64,000 bases of DNA from an uncultured Verrucomicrobiae bacterium. Lineage in GTDB: Bacteria > Verrucomicrobiota > Verrucomicrobiia > Limisphaerales > AAA164-E04. The stretch lies in contig CALSPN010000046.1 in the NCBI GenBank assembly GCA_943788245.1, positions 64,635-128,634 on the forward strand, written 5' to 3'. A program made the translations under genes and the position numbers. The notes under the pieces are model-generated. The model saw only the letters and a list, made by a program, of their open reading frames with translations, had not been told where the DNA came from and ran no database searches. Each line of letters opens with the position of its first letter. The first letter of the stretch is position 1. Of the stretch, positions 51,782-62,298 are shown piece after piece.

Positions 51782-54700
51782 TCAAGTCCCGTTCGCCATT
51801 TCTACAGCTGTGGTGCGGATCCCCTTGAGGTCCAATTTTCCTGTTCCAAGAACGGGTAGTTTGGGGATTTTGTAAAATGATTGTTGATGAGGTTTCCAAA
51901 GATTTGGAATATCGGACTGTTTGAGGCTTTCGAGCAATGGTTCCTTATCTCCAAGTGCCTCAGCATACAAGACAATCAGTTTCTCTCCTTTGCGTTCACA
52001 AGGGATTGATGTCACCGCGATAACCGGTTCGCTATATTCGGCACAGCCCTCCAGGAGTACCTGCTCTATAGCCTCGTGAGGCACCATTTCTCCACCAATT
52101 TTGCTGAATCTGGATAGACGGCCTGTAATGGTGATGAAACCATCCTCATCCAGTTTTGCGATATCCCCCGTTTCATACCATCCGTTCTGCAGTACCTTGT
52201 CCGTTTTCTCCTGTGGTCCGAGATAGCCCTGCATTACGTTGGGCCCCTTGATCAATAGCATGCCCTCTTGATCGTATGGCAGCGTTTTACGAGATTCTGG
52301 GTCAACGATTTTTGCGCTAACACCGGGGATGGGATGGCCGACCGTACCGGTTTTATGCGTTGGAGCAAACTCCCCTTTTTGGGGTGGTTGCGGCAGGTTG
52401 AGTGAAACGATAGGCGAAAGTTCCGTTGTGCCGTAACCCTCTAAAGGACGCACACCGAATTTTTTTTCAAACATATCCGCGAGTTTGATTTTTAATTTTT
52501 CGGCTCCAGTAATGATGAGTTTTAGGCTTTTGAAGTCTTCCTGTTTTGCTTTCCTGATGTAGCCCATCAAAAAGGTAGGTGTAGCAAACAAGACGGTGCT
52601 TTTCTCCTCACGCACCATTTCAGCTATCTTGGCTCCCTCCAGGGGGTTGGTGTGGTAATGCACCCTGATGCCTGCAAGAGCGGGTAACCATATAGTACCG
52701 GTCAGGCCAAAGGAGTGGAAAAAGGGCAGTGCAGCAGCCACCCCATCATGACTGCTCAGGGGAATGACTTCCATTGCTGCCTCCACATTCGACATTAAAT
52801 TGTGATGGGCGAGCTTAATCCCTTTCGGTTCTGCGGTAGAACCTGATGAAAAAAGAATGGATGCCGTCCGTGTTCGATCAAAGCACTTTGTTGGGAGAAT
52901 CCAAGGCATCGGATACAAGCGTGCCTTGAGAGCAGTTTTGATTTTATCCAGTGCGGAGAAGTCCTTGCCCAAGTCTTCGATAAAGATCACGCGATCGGTG
53001 AGTTCCTGAATCTCAATTTTCTCAAGGAACGCCCTGGAGGTAATCGTGACCCTGATGCCGCTTTGCCTAATCGCTGAATCAAAAGCCTGAGATGATGCCG
53101 TAAAATTTAAATTGACTGCAATGCGGGCATCCAGAGCCAATGCGAAATTAACAAGAGCGCCTCCAACGCAGGAAGGTAAAAGTACGCCCACAGCCTCATC
53201 TTCGGCATTTAGCTCCTCTTTGAGTCGATCACGCAGAAGTAAACTTGAAATGAGAGATTTGCCGTGTGTAAGCCTCTTGTCTGTTGTGTCAGATACAAAC
53301 GGCTGTCTCCAGAACCGTCGTGCGGACCGGATCATTGCAGTTGCCAGCGATCCTTTTTGAGATTCAGCTTTTTCATGATAGGCACTTCCCAGTTCCTGCA
53401 CCGCCAGTCTGACTTCATGTGTCTGGGAATTTGAAGGCATTGGATTACCGATGTTTACATGCATGGGGTAGGGGACTCGCAAGCGATGATTTCGATAACG
53501 CCCTTTTCCTGCGTGACTGAAAAGACTTCCCCAAGCGCCGCCAAGGTATACGGGTATGATAGGGGCGTTCGTGCCTTTTGTAATTTTTTGATAGCCGGGT
53601 TTAAAAGCGCTCATCAATCCCGACCTTGTAAGTTTGCCTTCTGCAAAAATCCCCACCAGATACCCATCATCAAGCGCTTTACGGGCTGTTTGAATGGATT
53701 TCATGATTTGACGAGGAGGGTCATTTTCCGAAATTGGAATGGCTCCCATTAACTTGAGGAAAGACTTGAGCCATTTATTTTCATAATAATCACGATAAAT
53801 AAGGAAGCGGATTCTCCTTTGATAGAGACTCATCAAAAGCGGCGCATCCACATAGGTAATGTGATTACATACCAAAAGAGCGGGTCCCTTGGCAGGGAGA
53901 TGATTCAGACCCTCAATACGGACGCGGTAGACGAGTTTGAGTAGAACTGACCCTATAAAGCGGATAAGAAAGTCTGCGAGTGATTTAAGTGCGAGAGCAG
54001 TTAAGATTCCAGTGAGCCCCGCTGCGACGAGAAAACAGGCAGCTGGATCCAGATTCAAGGCATCAAGTGCCATCAGTAAAAAGGCGGCAATCAGCACTCC
54101 AAAGAAGCTTAAAAAGCTATCGAGTGCCAGTATTTCCGTGAGCTGTTCACGCGGACTGTGCAACTGAATAAATGCGACCAATGGAACGATAAAAAACCCC
54201 GCGCTCAGTCCCAGGACAAACAAAATAGATCCTATGCCTGCAATACTTCCGATTCCCACCTTGAGCCCAAGAAGAGTCAATCCCAGGAAAAGACCAAGTG
54301 CCCCCAAGGGGACCAAACCGAATTCAATGTTCTGCCCTGAAGCTTTGCCTGCAGTGAGTGCGCCAATGCCAATGCCCACCGCGACGAACAGGAATAAATA
54401 GGAGGCATCCTCGTTTTTCTCGAGGTTGGTGTATTCGATTCCGTATGGAATCAGGTTCATCTGCAAGAATCCGCCGATAAGCAAAAAGAAAGCCGCGCCC
54501 AAAAGAGCCAGCAGTAAAGGGCGATCCTTTCTGATAGACCAGAAAGTCTTTGCTACTCCAGACAGCGGGTTGACATGCCAGGATTGACTTGTGCCACTTG
54601 GTTCTGTTGATTTAATGCCACAAGCCAGCAACCATCCTATGAATGCAATTGCGATGCAGAAAAGAGATGCCCAATGAAATTGTTCTCCAGTCACCCTGCT

Positions 54701-55207
54701 GAAAACAGGCACCAGTCCAGTGCCGAGGACGATCGCCATAAAAACGAATGCTTGCTGCCACCCGTTTGCTTTGGACAGTGCATGAGCGGGGAGGATTTCT
54801 GGTATGATGCCAAGTTTTGCAGGCCCAAAGAAGGCAGATTGGGTGGCCATCAAAAACAGTACGCTATAAAGCCCCCACTCCGACTGGAAATAGAAAGCCA
54901 GACCTCCAGCCGACATGATACCAAGCTCGACGAGTTTAATGTGTTTTATAATTGCCTGTTTTCGAAGCTTGCCCGCAAGAAAACCGGCTGATGAGGCAAA
55001 AATCAAAAAGGGTAGAACAAATATAGCCCCTGCCAGATGGTTGATAGAAGTTATTGCCTCTTCGCCTTTCATGGCGATAAGGGCATAAATAAGGAAAAGT
55101 TTGAAAACGTTATCGTTAAAAGCACCTAAAAACTGAGTGATGTTCAACAAATGAAAATCACGACCTAAACGAATTTGTTGATTTGTTTTCATGGGGTTGC
55201 CAATCAA
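51782..55207 (-). CDS. aas: Trifunctional MFS transporter / PlsC acyltransferase / acyl-ACP synthetase fusion (Aas-like)
   Basis: N-terminal MFS-type TM region; acyltransferase CNHITYVDAPLL and FAEGKLTRSG; AMP-ligase ILFSSGSTAEPKGIKLAH and GYGTTELSPIVSLN; 1141 aa. Confidence 0.9.
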   Translation of the reverse strand: MIGNPMKTNQQIRLGRDFHLLNITQFLGAFNDNVFKLFLIYALIAMKGEEAITSINHLAGAIFVLPFLIFASSAGFLAGKLRKQAIIKHIKLVELGIMSAGGLAFYFQSEWGLYSVLFLMATQSAFFGPAKLGIIPEILPAHALSKANGWQQAFVFMAIVLGTGLVPVFSRVTGEQFHWASLFCIAIAFIGWLLACGIKSTEPSGTSQSWHVNPLSGVAKTFWSIRKDRPLLLALLGAAFFLLIGGFLQMNLIPYGIEYTNLEKNEDASYLFLFVAVGIGIGALTAGKASGQNIEFGLVPLGALGLFLGLTLLGLKVGIGSIAGIGSILFVLGLSAGFFIVPLVAFIQLHSPREQLTEILALDSFLSFFGVLIAAFLLMALDALNLDPAACFLVAAGLTGILTALALKSLADFLIRFIGSVLLKLVYRVRIEGLNHLPAKGPALLVCNHITYVDAPLLMSLYQRRIRFLIYRDYYENKWLKSFLKLMGAIPISENDPPRQIMKSIQTARKALDDGYLVGIFAEGKLTRSGLMSAFKPGYQKITKGTNAPIIPVYLGGAWGSLFSHAGKGRYRNHRLRVPYPMHVNIGNPMPSNSQTHEVRLAVQELGSAYHEKAESQKGSLATAMIRSARRFWRQPFVSDTTDKRLTHGKSLISSLLLRDRLKEELNAEDEAVGVLLPSCVGGALVNFALALDARIAVNLNFTASSQAFDSAIRQSGIRVTITSRAFLEKIEIQELTDRVIFIEDLGKDFSALDKIKTALKARLYPMPWILPTKCFDRTRTASILFSSGSTAEPKGIKLAHHNLMSNVEAAMEVIPLSSHDGVAAALPFFHSFGLTGTIWLPALAGIRVHYHTNPLEGAKIAEMVREEKSTVLFATPTFLMGYIRKAKQEDFKSLKLIITGAEKLKIKLADMFEKKFGVRPLEGYGTTELSPIVSLNLPQPPQKGEFAPTHKTGTVGHPIPGVSAKIVDPESRKTLPYDQEGMLLIKGPNVMQGYLGPQEKTDKVLQNGWYETGDIAKLDEDGFITITGRLSRFSKIGGEMVPHEAIEQVLLEGCAEYSEPVIAVTSIPCERKGEKLIVLYAEALGDKEPLLESLKQSDIPNLWKPHQQSFYKIPKLPVLGTGKLDLKGIRTTAVEMANGT

Positions 55208-55568
55208 TTTGGGCGGTTTTTAAGTTGCATGCGAGCAAAAGGTTTCTGCCCCTTGCTTTTTCTTTGTTCCTTTTGGATTCAATTCTTTGATTACGCCTTT
55301 GCTGATCCTGATGATATCTTGAATCATCACTCGGATTAACATTCTTTGTGCCAATCAAAATTGTATTGCGGCTTAGATTAGCCTGAATATGGAATTTTGC
55401 AGAAAAAATTCAAGATATTTGCTTTGTTACTTACACATATTTAACAAGATGCGTCGTACATACATGAGTTTTTGAAGGATACCTTGTGCGGCTTCGATGG
55501 ATTGTCATTGAAGGGGTTTAAGTGATGTTTTGTGGACATTATTTGACTGTTTGGTTAACAAATAATGT

Positions 55569-57035
55569 ATGCCGCTTAAAAAAATACCGCATGCCTTCAA
55601 GGAAATCTGTGATCGTGTTGCCGCTGCAACATTTTGTAACCCCTTCGATCCTACAAGGAGGGAACTTTACTCTAAACTGATTGGTCGTCAGTATGATGAT
55701 TCGGATAAATCAGATTTTCATGCACTGTCTGAAGCTGTGGAAAAAGCGCGCATCAGTTTGGGGAATGCCGGCATTCTTGATTATCGGAAATTCAGGGCAA
55801 TCGACGCAGAAAAGATTCGCATGCTTATTCTGTTTGGCTGCTATCATCAGATATTTTACCTGATGGATGAGCACATCGAAAGTCAGCTGAAATCTCCTGG
55901 CAAGACAATCCCGTTCAGGCATGGGGGGGGATGCGTAAGCACTCTTTGCCGGAATGGGTTTTCTGAAGAGGAGTCCGTCTGGTATGTAGGGGTCTTCTAT
56001 CAAATCAGACGCGCTTATTATTTCATATCGCGAAACTTAATTGGTTCCAGTCCATGCATGCATGCTTTCAAGCGACGACTTTGGAACAATCTGTTTACCC
56101 ATGACATAGGCAACTACGAGACCTGTATGTGGGATCGAATGGAAGAATTTTCTGTCTTGCTGGTAGGTGAAACGGGTTCAGGGAAGGGAAGTGCCGCTTC
56201 TGCTTTGGGGTATTCCGGTTTTGTGCCTTATGATTTGGTTAAAAAGTGCTTTGCATTTGATTTTCAAGATGCTTTCGTGGCGGCCAATCTATCGCAGTAT
56301 AGCCAGTCCCTGCTGGAATCTGAGCTTTTTGGCCACCGAAAGGGTGCATTTACCGGAGCGCTGTCTGATTATGATGGTTTGTTTGCAAGGTGCAGGGCAT
56401 TTGGCTCGGTCTTTCTGGATGAAATTGGAGACGTGCCCCTCACTGCTCAGATAAAGCTCCTGAGACTGCTGCAAGAGCGTGAGTATTCACCTGTCGGGGG
56501 GCGTCAAATTCTGGGGTTTCGTGGGCGAGTTATCGCTGCAGCCAACCCGTCCATTGATCAGCATTTGAACGATGGTGAATTCCGGCATGATTTTTACTAT
56601 CGATTATGCTCTGACCGTATTGAGCTGCCTACCTTGAGACAGCGCATTTCAGAATTACCCTCCGAGCTGGAAGCAATGGTTCAATATCTGATTCGGAAAA
56701 TTACAGGCATCTCCGATCAGGGCCTCAAGGGCATGGTGATGGAGGTTCTTTCCACTCTGAAAGGGCATGATTGGCCCGGAAATGTAAGAGAGTTAGAACA
56801 ATCGATTCGTCAGATTCTGATGTCTCAGCATTACACACCATGGAAAAAGCCTGATGATTTCATCGACAAGGTTGATGAATTTGCCAGAAAAATAAAAAAT
56901 GGATCTTTGACTGCGTCCGAGTTAGCGAGCGGCTATGCCAGGCATTTATACGATTTGAATGGCAATTATGAGAGTGTATCCAAAATCATGAATGTGGATC
57001 GCAGGACCGTAAAAAAATATCTGAATCGTTCCTAA
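55569..57035 (+). CDS. Sigma-54-dependent transcriptional activator with unrecognised N-terminal domain
   Basis: GETGSGKG Walker A, ELFGHRKGAFTGALSDYDGLFARCRAFGSVFLDEIGDVPL, HDWPGNVRELEQSIRQ, C-terminal HTH SKIMNVDRRTVKKYL; no receiver, PAS or GAF evident in residues 1-190. Confidence 0.88.
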   Translation: MPLKKIPHAFKEICDRVAAATFCNPFDPTRRELYSKLIGRQYDDSDKSDFHALSEAVEKARISLGNAGILDYRKFRAIDAEKIRMLILFGCYHQIFYLMDEHIESQLKSPGKTIPFRHGGGCVSTLCRNGFSEEESVWYVGVFYQIRRAYYFISRNLIGSSPCMHAFKRRLWNNLFTHDIGNYETCMWDRMEEFSVLLVGETGSGKGSAASALGYSGFVPYDLVKKCFAFDFQDAFVAANLSQYSQSLLESELFGHRKGAFTGALSDYDGLFARCRAFGSVFLDEIGDVPLTAQIKLLRLLQEREYSPVGGRQILGFRGRVIAAANPSIDQHLNDGEFRHDFYYRLCSDRIELPTLRQRISELPSELEAMVQYLIRKITGISDQGLKGMVMEVLSTLKGHDWPGNVRELEQSIRQILMSQHYTPWKKPDDFIDKVDEFARKIKNGSLTASELASGYARHLYDLNGNYESVSKIMNVDRRTVKKYLNRS

Positions 57036-57338
57036 TTCGGTATTTCAGATTCAATGTTCTGCTCGCGTAACTTGCTCAAGATCTCCTTATTGTTTGACCG
57101 CATTTCAAGCATAGAAGCGTGGTTTTTAAATACTCTTAAAATGAGCCTTTCAGTGTCGCTCTCCAGATAAAAATCTCACGGATCTCCCTCTTTCTCACAC
57201 TTGCTTTCATCATAGCCATCAAGGGCTCTTATGTGCATTCATGTCGCGCCTGAATTTTGTGAAGAAAAAAGCGCTTGTTCATCCATTAGATCAACCAAAT
57301 CTTTGACAAGGCAAGGGGTTGTTTAGCATGCTTGAGAC

Positions 57339-58217
57339 ATGATCAATCGGTTGTGTTTCTTCACTTGCCTGAGCATGATGGCTCTGCGGTTGGCTGGGAC
57401 CATGCCGGCTGCCACACCAAGCACCTTGCCTTCAGAAGCCTCTTATCGGGCTGGCATTCCCAAAGGAACAATCACGGATTACGTGTGGGATCAAAGTAAA
57501 GTGTTTCCTGGTACCTGGCGTCAATATTGGGTCTATGTGCCGGCTCAATATGATCCTGATCGTGAAGCGGCGGTGATGGTTTTTCAGGATGGGGCCAGGT
57601 TCATGGATCCCAAGGGGCATTTCCGCGTTCCAGCAGTGTTCGACAATCTCATTCATCAAGGTGAAATGCCGGTGACTATTGCGATATTTGTCAACCCGGG
57701 CAATAAAGGCATGCCGGCGCCCAAGCAGCGGCGCTTCAATAACCGCAGCTTGGAATATGACACACCTGATGACGCATATGTTCGGTTTTTAACGGAGGAA
57801 ATATTGCCGGAGATAAGCAAGCATTATCGACTCACCAAAGACCCCGACATGAGAGCCATTTGTGGGAACAGTTCAGGAGGTATTTGTGCGTTCACTGCTG
57901 CCTGGGAGCGTCCGGATGCGTTCCGAAAGGTGGTGAGTCACATAGGCAGTTTTGTCAATATTCGTGGTGGGCATAGTTATCCCGCCATGATTCGCAAAAC
58001 AGAGCGCAAACCATTGCGCGTTTTTCTACAGGAAGGCATGAATGACCTGGATAACACCCATGGAAACTGGCCATTAGCCAACAAGAAAATGGAAAAAGCG
58101 CTTCGATTCATGGATTACGATTATCGTATGGTCTGGGGAACAGGGGAGCACAGCTCAAAGCATGGCGGGCAAATTTTCCCGCAGACCATGAGATGGTTGT
58201 GGCGCGATTTTCGTTGA
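57339..58217 (+). CDS. Secreted putative esterase (Fes/IroE-like alpha/beta hydrolase)
   Basis: RQYWVYVPAQYDPDREAAVMVFQDGARF; AICGNSSGGICAFTAAWERPDAFRKVVSHIGSF; GTGEHSSKHGGQIFPQTMRWLW. Confidence 0.85.
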   Translation: MINRLCFFTCLSMMALRLAGTMPAATPSTLPSEASYRAGIPKGTITDYVWDQSKVFPGTWRQYWVYVPAQYDPDREAAVMVFQDGARFMDPKGHFRVPAVFDNLIHQGEMPVTIAIFVNPGNKGMPAPKQRRFNNRSLEYDTPDDAYVRFLTEEILPEISKHYRLTKDPDMRAICGNSSGGICAFTAAWERPDAFRKVVSHIGSFVNIRGGHSYPAMIRKTERKPLRVFLQEGMNDLDNTHGNWPLANKKMEKALRFMDYDYRMVWGTGEHSSKHGGQIFPQTMRWLWRDFR

Positions 58218-58286
58218 TGACAGGTGACCTTTTGATCAATACGGCAAGCAACTTTTAAATCCCACCTTTGTTCTAACTACGAATCG

Positions 58287-58892
58287 ATGCCCGCGATGGA
58301 TGATCCTGATGTTGAGCTCATGTTGCAAGTGCAGCAGGGCGACCTCGTGGCTTTTGAGAGTCTGATCGATCGTTACAAACAGCCTATCTACAACATGATT
58401 TTTCGCATGTTGCGTGATGCCAATGAAGCCGAAGACATTGCCCAAAAAGTCTTCATTCAGGTTTACAAGGCATCGGACCGCTATAAGCCCACAGCGCAGT
58501 TTTCCACCTGGATTTTCACGATAGCCCGTAATCTGACTCTCAATGAGATACGGCGGAGATCCAGGAAGCCCAACATGGACTCCATTGATGCGGCTGCAGA
58601 GCCTGAAGGGGATGCTATTCCTCGAGAATACAAAGATGCTCGAAGGCGCGATGCAGGAGAAGAGACCATGCAACGCGAGTTACTGGAGCGCATCGACGCA
58701 GGGATTGCTGATCTGCCTGATAATCAGAGAGCTGCCATTCTTTTGTGCAAAGAGGGGGATATCAGTTACGACGAAATAGCAAAAATTCTTGGCTGCTCCG
58801 TTTCAGCGGTGAAATCCCTATTATTTCGGGCAAGAGAAACACTCAAGCGACGTATCAAGGAGTATATGCAATCTGGTAACTGGGTCGAATAG
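58287..58892 (+). CDS. ECF-type sigma-70 family RNA polymerase sigma factor
   Basis: Region 2 FESLIDRYKQPIYNMIFRMLRDANEAEDIAQKVFIQVYK; FSTWIFTIARNLTLNEIRRRSR; region 4 ISYDEIAKILGCSVSAVKSLLFRARETLKRRI. Confidence 0.93.
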   Translation: MPAMDDPDVELMLQVQQGDLVAFESLIDRYKQPIYNMIFRMLRDANEAEDIAQKVFIQVYKASDRYKPTAQFSTWIFTIARNLTLNEIRRRSRKPNMDSIDAAAEPEGDAIPREYKDARRRDAGEETMQRELLERIDAGIADLPDNQRAAILLCKEGDISYDEIAKILGCSVSAVKSLLFRARETLKRRIKEYMQSGNWVE

Positions 58893-58965
58893 GAGTCGAT
58901 TTGGCTGATTTATACCCTCAAAACGCAACTTTTGAGTATTTGATGTTTTAAAACTAGATAACAGT

Positions 58966-59478
58966 ATGAAAAAGCGAAGTTACGAAGACTGGATTGACCT
59001 TCATTGGCAGCGGGAGTTAACTCAGGAGGAAGCTCAGCATTGGCAATCTTTTTTGTCAAACCAGCCAGAATTCGCAGCTCAATGGCATTTGGATCAGCAA
59101 CTACTTCTCGGAGTGCGTTCCTTAAACGATATTCCTCTTTCCAATAATTTCACCTCGCGTGTCATACGCTCTGTCGATCATGTTCAGCCCGTCAAGTTGA
59201 ATCCTCTTCTAGAAAAAGAAGTTATCACGGAATCCTGGTGGTCACGCTTCTGGGCGCTCCCCTCCATGCGTGCCGCGGGGGTTGGTCTCATGTTGTTGCT
59301 GGGAGTTGCGATTTGGCAATGGGATCCCAATGCGGTCAATCTGGTTGAAAGTGTCACCACCATTACAGAAGCGGAAACTGTTCCAAGCGTCGAAGAACTT
59401 CAGGATTTTGATGCAATTCACGGACTAGCCCAGTCCAATGCAGAAATTGATTGGGAACTGGTATTGGCAATGGATTAA
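58966..59478 (+). CDS. Single-pass membrane protein, candidate anti-sigma factor
   Basis: 170 aa; soluble N-terminus, one TM segment (AAGVGLMLLLGVAIWQW), immediately downstream of the ECF sigma gene. Confidence 0.55.
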   Translation: MKKRSYEDWIDLHWQRELTQEEAQHWQSFLSNQPEFAAQWHLDQQLLLGVRSLNDIPLSNNFTSRVIRSVDHVQPVKLNPLLEKEVITESWWSRFWALPSMRAAGVGLMLLLGVAIWQWDPNAVNLVESVTTITEAETVPSVEELQDFDAIHGLAQSNAEIDWELVLAMD

Positions 59479-59495
59479 ATGTCTCAGTAATCGTT

Positions 59496-60485
59496 ATGAA
59501 GCAGATCCGTCTCATTTCCATTTCCATAATAGGCCTGCTTGTTACGGGTTGGTTGGGTACCATTGGACAGGAGGCGGTGTCATTGCCGCCCTTGAGGACG
59601 GCTTCGCTGATTAAGACCTCTTCGGCCCTCCCTGAAGTCAAAGATTCACCCATCAGTCACCTGCACAACTTGTTGGATGCAAGTCAGGAAAAACGGCGTC
59701 AAATGCTTGCACAGCATGATCCTTCTGCAAGAGCATTTTGGGCAAGGAAGGTTAATGAATACAGCTCGATGGACTCGATGGAGCGTGATCAAAAAATGAG
59801 AGAAGCTCAGTTGCATTGGTATTTGCTTCTGGTACTTCGGTCTCCTGTCGAGGACCGAGATACGAAATTAATCCAAATTCCTCAAGCGGACAGGGGATTG
59901 ATTCAAAACCGACTCAAGGAATGGAGTGATTTGTCAAAACCCATGCAGGTGGACATTATGACGCATTTGCCCGTGCTCAGATATTTTGGCCGTTTGATTA
60001 CCTTAACCCCGCAGGAAAGAAAGCAAGCCATGAGTGCTTCTTTGGCAGAGGGAAACCGTCCGGATATGGCTTCCTCCGACTGGGGGCTTTTGAACCCGTC
60101 CCGTCGTAAATCCATGTTTCTTGCTTATCAGAAATTTTTCAGTCTTGCTGATGAGAAACGCAAACGTGTCCTCTCAAAAATTCCCATGCCTCAACGCCTC
60201 AACGTTCAATCAAAGCTCGAACAAATTGAGAATCTTTCTCCGGCTGCCAAAAAACGGTGTCTTGAAGCACTTGCTAAATACGCGCAAATGACTCCTGATG
60301 AGCGTGTTTTATTCAAAGTTAACGCAGAGGTTTGGAAGTCAATGCCCGACTCTGAGCACGAAGTCTGGAAAAAAGTTGTAAAAAAACTGCCACCTCTTCC
60401 GCCGGTTCGAAGTCTTTCTCTGCCTCCCATCCCGCGAAGTATAAATCGCCAAGGATTGCCTCCTCTTCCTCCGAACATGGAATAA
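59496..60485 (+). CDS. DUF3106-like secreted protein
   Basis: Repeated short motifs such as LTPQERKQAM, SRRKSMFLAYQKFFSL, ADEKRKRVLSK, LSPAAKKRCLEALAKYAQMTPDERVLF. Confidence 0.65.
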   Translation: MKQIRLISISIIGLLVTGWLGTIGQEAVSLPPLRTASLIKTSSALPEVKDSPISHLHNLLDASQEKRRQMLAQHDPSARAFWARKVNEYSSMDSMERDQKMREAQLHWYLLLVLRSPVEDRDTKLIQIPQADRGLIQNRLKEWSDLSKPMQVDIMTHLPVLRYFGRLITLTPQERKQAMSASLAEGNRPDMASSDWGLLNPSRRKSMFLAYQKFFSLADEKRKRVLSKIPMPQRLNVQSKLEQIENLSPAAKKRCLEALAKYAQMTPDERVLFKVNAEVWKSMPDSEHEVWKKVVKKLPPLPPVRSLSLPPIPRSINRQGLPPLPPNME

Positions 60486-62298
60486 TCAAGGCATGGTTTC
60501 AATCCTGTAAAACCTGAAGCCCTTCGCGTTTTCCGAGTCTGTAATAATGGTGGTTTCACCTTCTGCCGTAACCGGTTGGCCCCTTTTCTCCCAAGGATCT
60601 CCCATGATATCACGTCGACTGAACAATTGATAACTGGCTCCCACCTCACTTTCGAATGTAACCATGGCCCCCGATTCCGTGAGCTCAACGCCGATTAATG
60701 AGAAAGGAGAAACGGCTGTTCTTGGAGTTGATGCCGGGTTGTTCGGATCGGATCCTGCTTCGTATTCCTGCATGTTACTGTATCCGTCGCCGTCAGCATC
60801 TTGGTCAGGCCCGGCCGAAGGGGCTGTCCACCGTGTGAAATTCACTCTCTGAAAAATATCATCGAAGTTATCTTCATTAACATCCGGGATTTTGGCTTCA
60901 ATTTCAATAAAGCCATTTGCATAAGCGACGTTTTCTCCCTGACGCAATTCGAAGGACCTTGAACCCGGAGTGGCATCCTCATCAACGGAGACTTCGATGT
61001 ACCAAGCATCGGAATCTCCAAAGATATCATCACGAAACTGAGTGATGCCGGAGCTTATGCCGCTTCCCCCGCAAAGTGAAATTTGCGTCTGCAGGTAAAT
61101 CCACACCGTAAACTCCTACGTAAACATTTTGATCTCCTTGTTTGAGGCGAGTCGGCGCTCTATCAATGGAAAGTAAGCTCAAGTCAACGGCTCTAGGCTG
61201 TATGCCATGGATTCGAAAGGCAGGTTCTCCGCCCTGGACAGTGAGTTCCTCGGAAGTGGTTTCATTTGCCGTGACATTCACGATCACGGAGGCACTGGGG
61301 AGGAAATCTGTCGTAGCATCCTGATAGGCACCAAAATTAACAACGCTTCCCTTGAGTAGAAACTGGTTGGCATCGGCGGCATCCAGCGGAGCAACGCGCA
61401 GCTGGTATTGTCCAGGTGGAATTGCTGTGATGGAATAGAATCCACTATTCCACTCTTGGTTTTTGCCGCGACTAATGGTTCCACGTATCACATTTCCTTC
61501 CATGTCCTCGAGAATGATCACTGCTCCATGTATACCCTCACCATCGCGAACGACATGGCCTTGAATGGTCCCCAATTCCTGAAGCACTCCGTCGGCTGGA
61601 TAGTAGGTCTGGGTAAAAGCGATATCGTCCTTGCTGAGACTCAACTGAGAATTAATACCAAGTTGTGCCTGATACATCATGGTTGATGTGCCTACAGTGG
61701 CGTGTTCCATGCCAATCATGTGGCCCACTTCATGCAGGGCAACGGCTTCCACATAAACAGACTGGGCAATATCCGCGTCGTAATCCGCATACCATTTTCG
61801 TTCGACTCCGTTAAATACCATATCAGCTTCCACCAAATTGAAATCCTCGAAAAAAGCACGGAAGGTCAATCCAAGCGAGCCACGGATATCATCCCTGTCA
61901 CCGTTAACCAATGTGGAATCCTTTTCCCAGAAGATCATGTTGGTATTATCAAACAGATTGATTTCCGGTTCGCCTTCAATGAAACCGACTTCCTCGAAAT
62001 GCAGATTCGTTCCAGGAATATTTTCCCACTGGTCAAATGCTGAACGGATTGCCTCGAGTTCATTCTCGCTGTTGTCCTCCGAAAATGCGTTTTGATCAAT
62101 ATAGTAACGTATCGTTTTATTTCCGGCATTGATCACATTCTTACTCACAAAAATGCTGGATGCTGGCTTGAACCATAGCTGCGGCAATCCATTTTCACTG
62201 TAACTTCCGACAAATCCCTCCAATCGCACGGCCAACACCACTAAAAGTGTGCAAATTACAAGTGCGGACATGCGCTTGACCCAGTGAAGATTCTTCAT
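60486..62298 (-). CDS. Matrixin-like (M10) zinc metalloprotease, frame interrupted at a G5 run
   Basis: HEVGHMIGMEHA zinc motif with downstream Met (STMMYQAQLG); the two minus-strand ORFs fuse as ...DANFTLRGSGISSGITQFRDDIFGDSDAW... if one G of 61066-61070 (C5 on plus) is removed. Confidence 0.85.
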
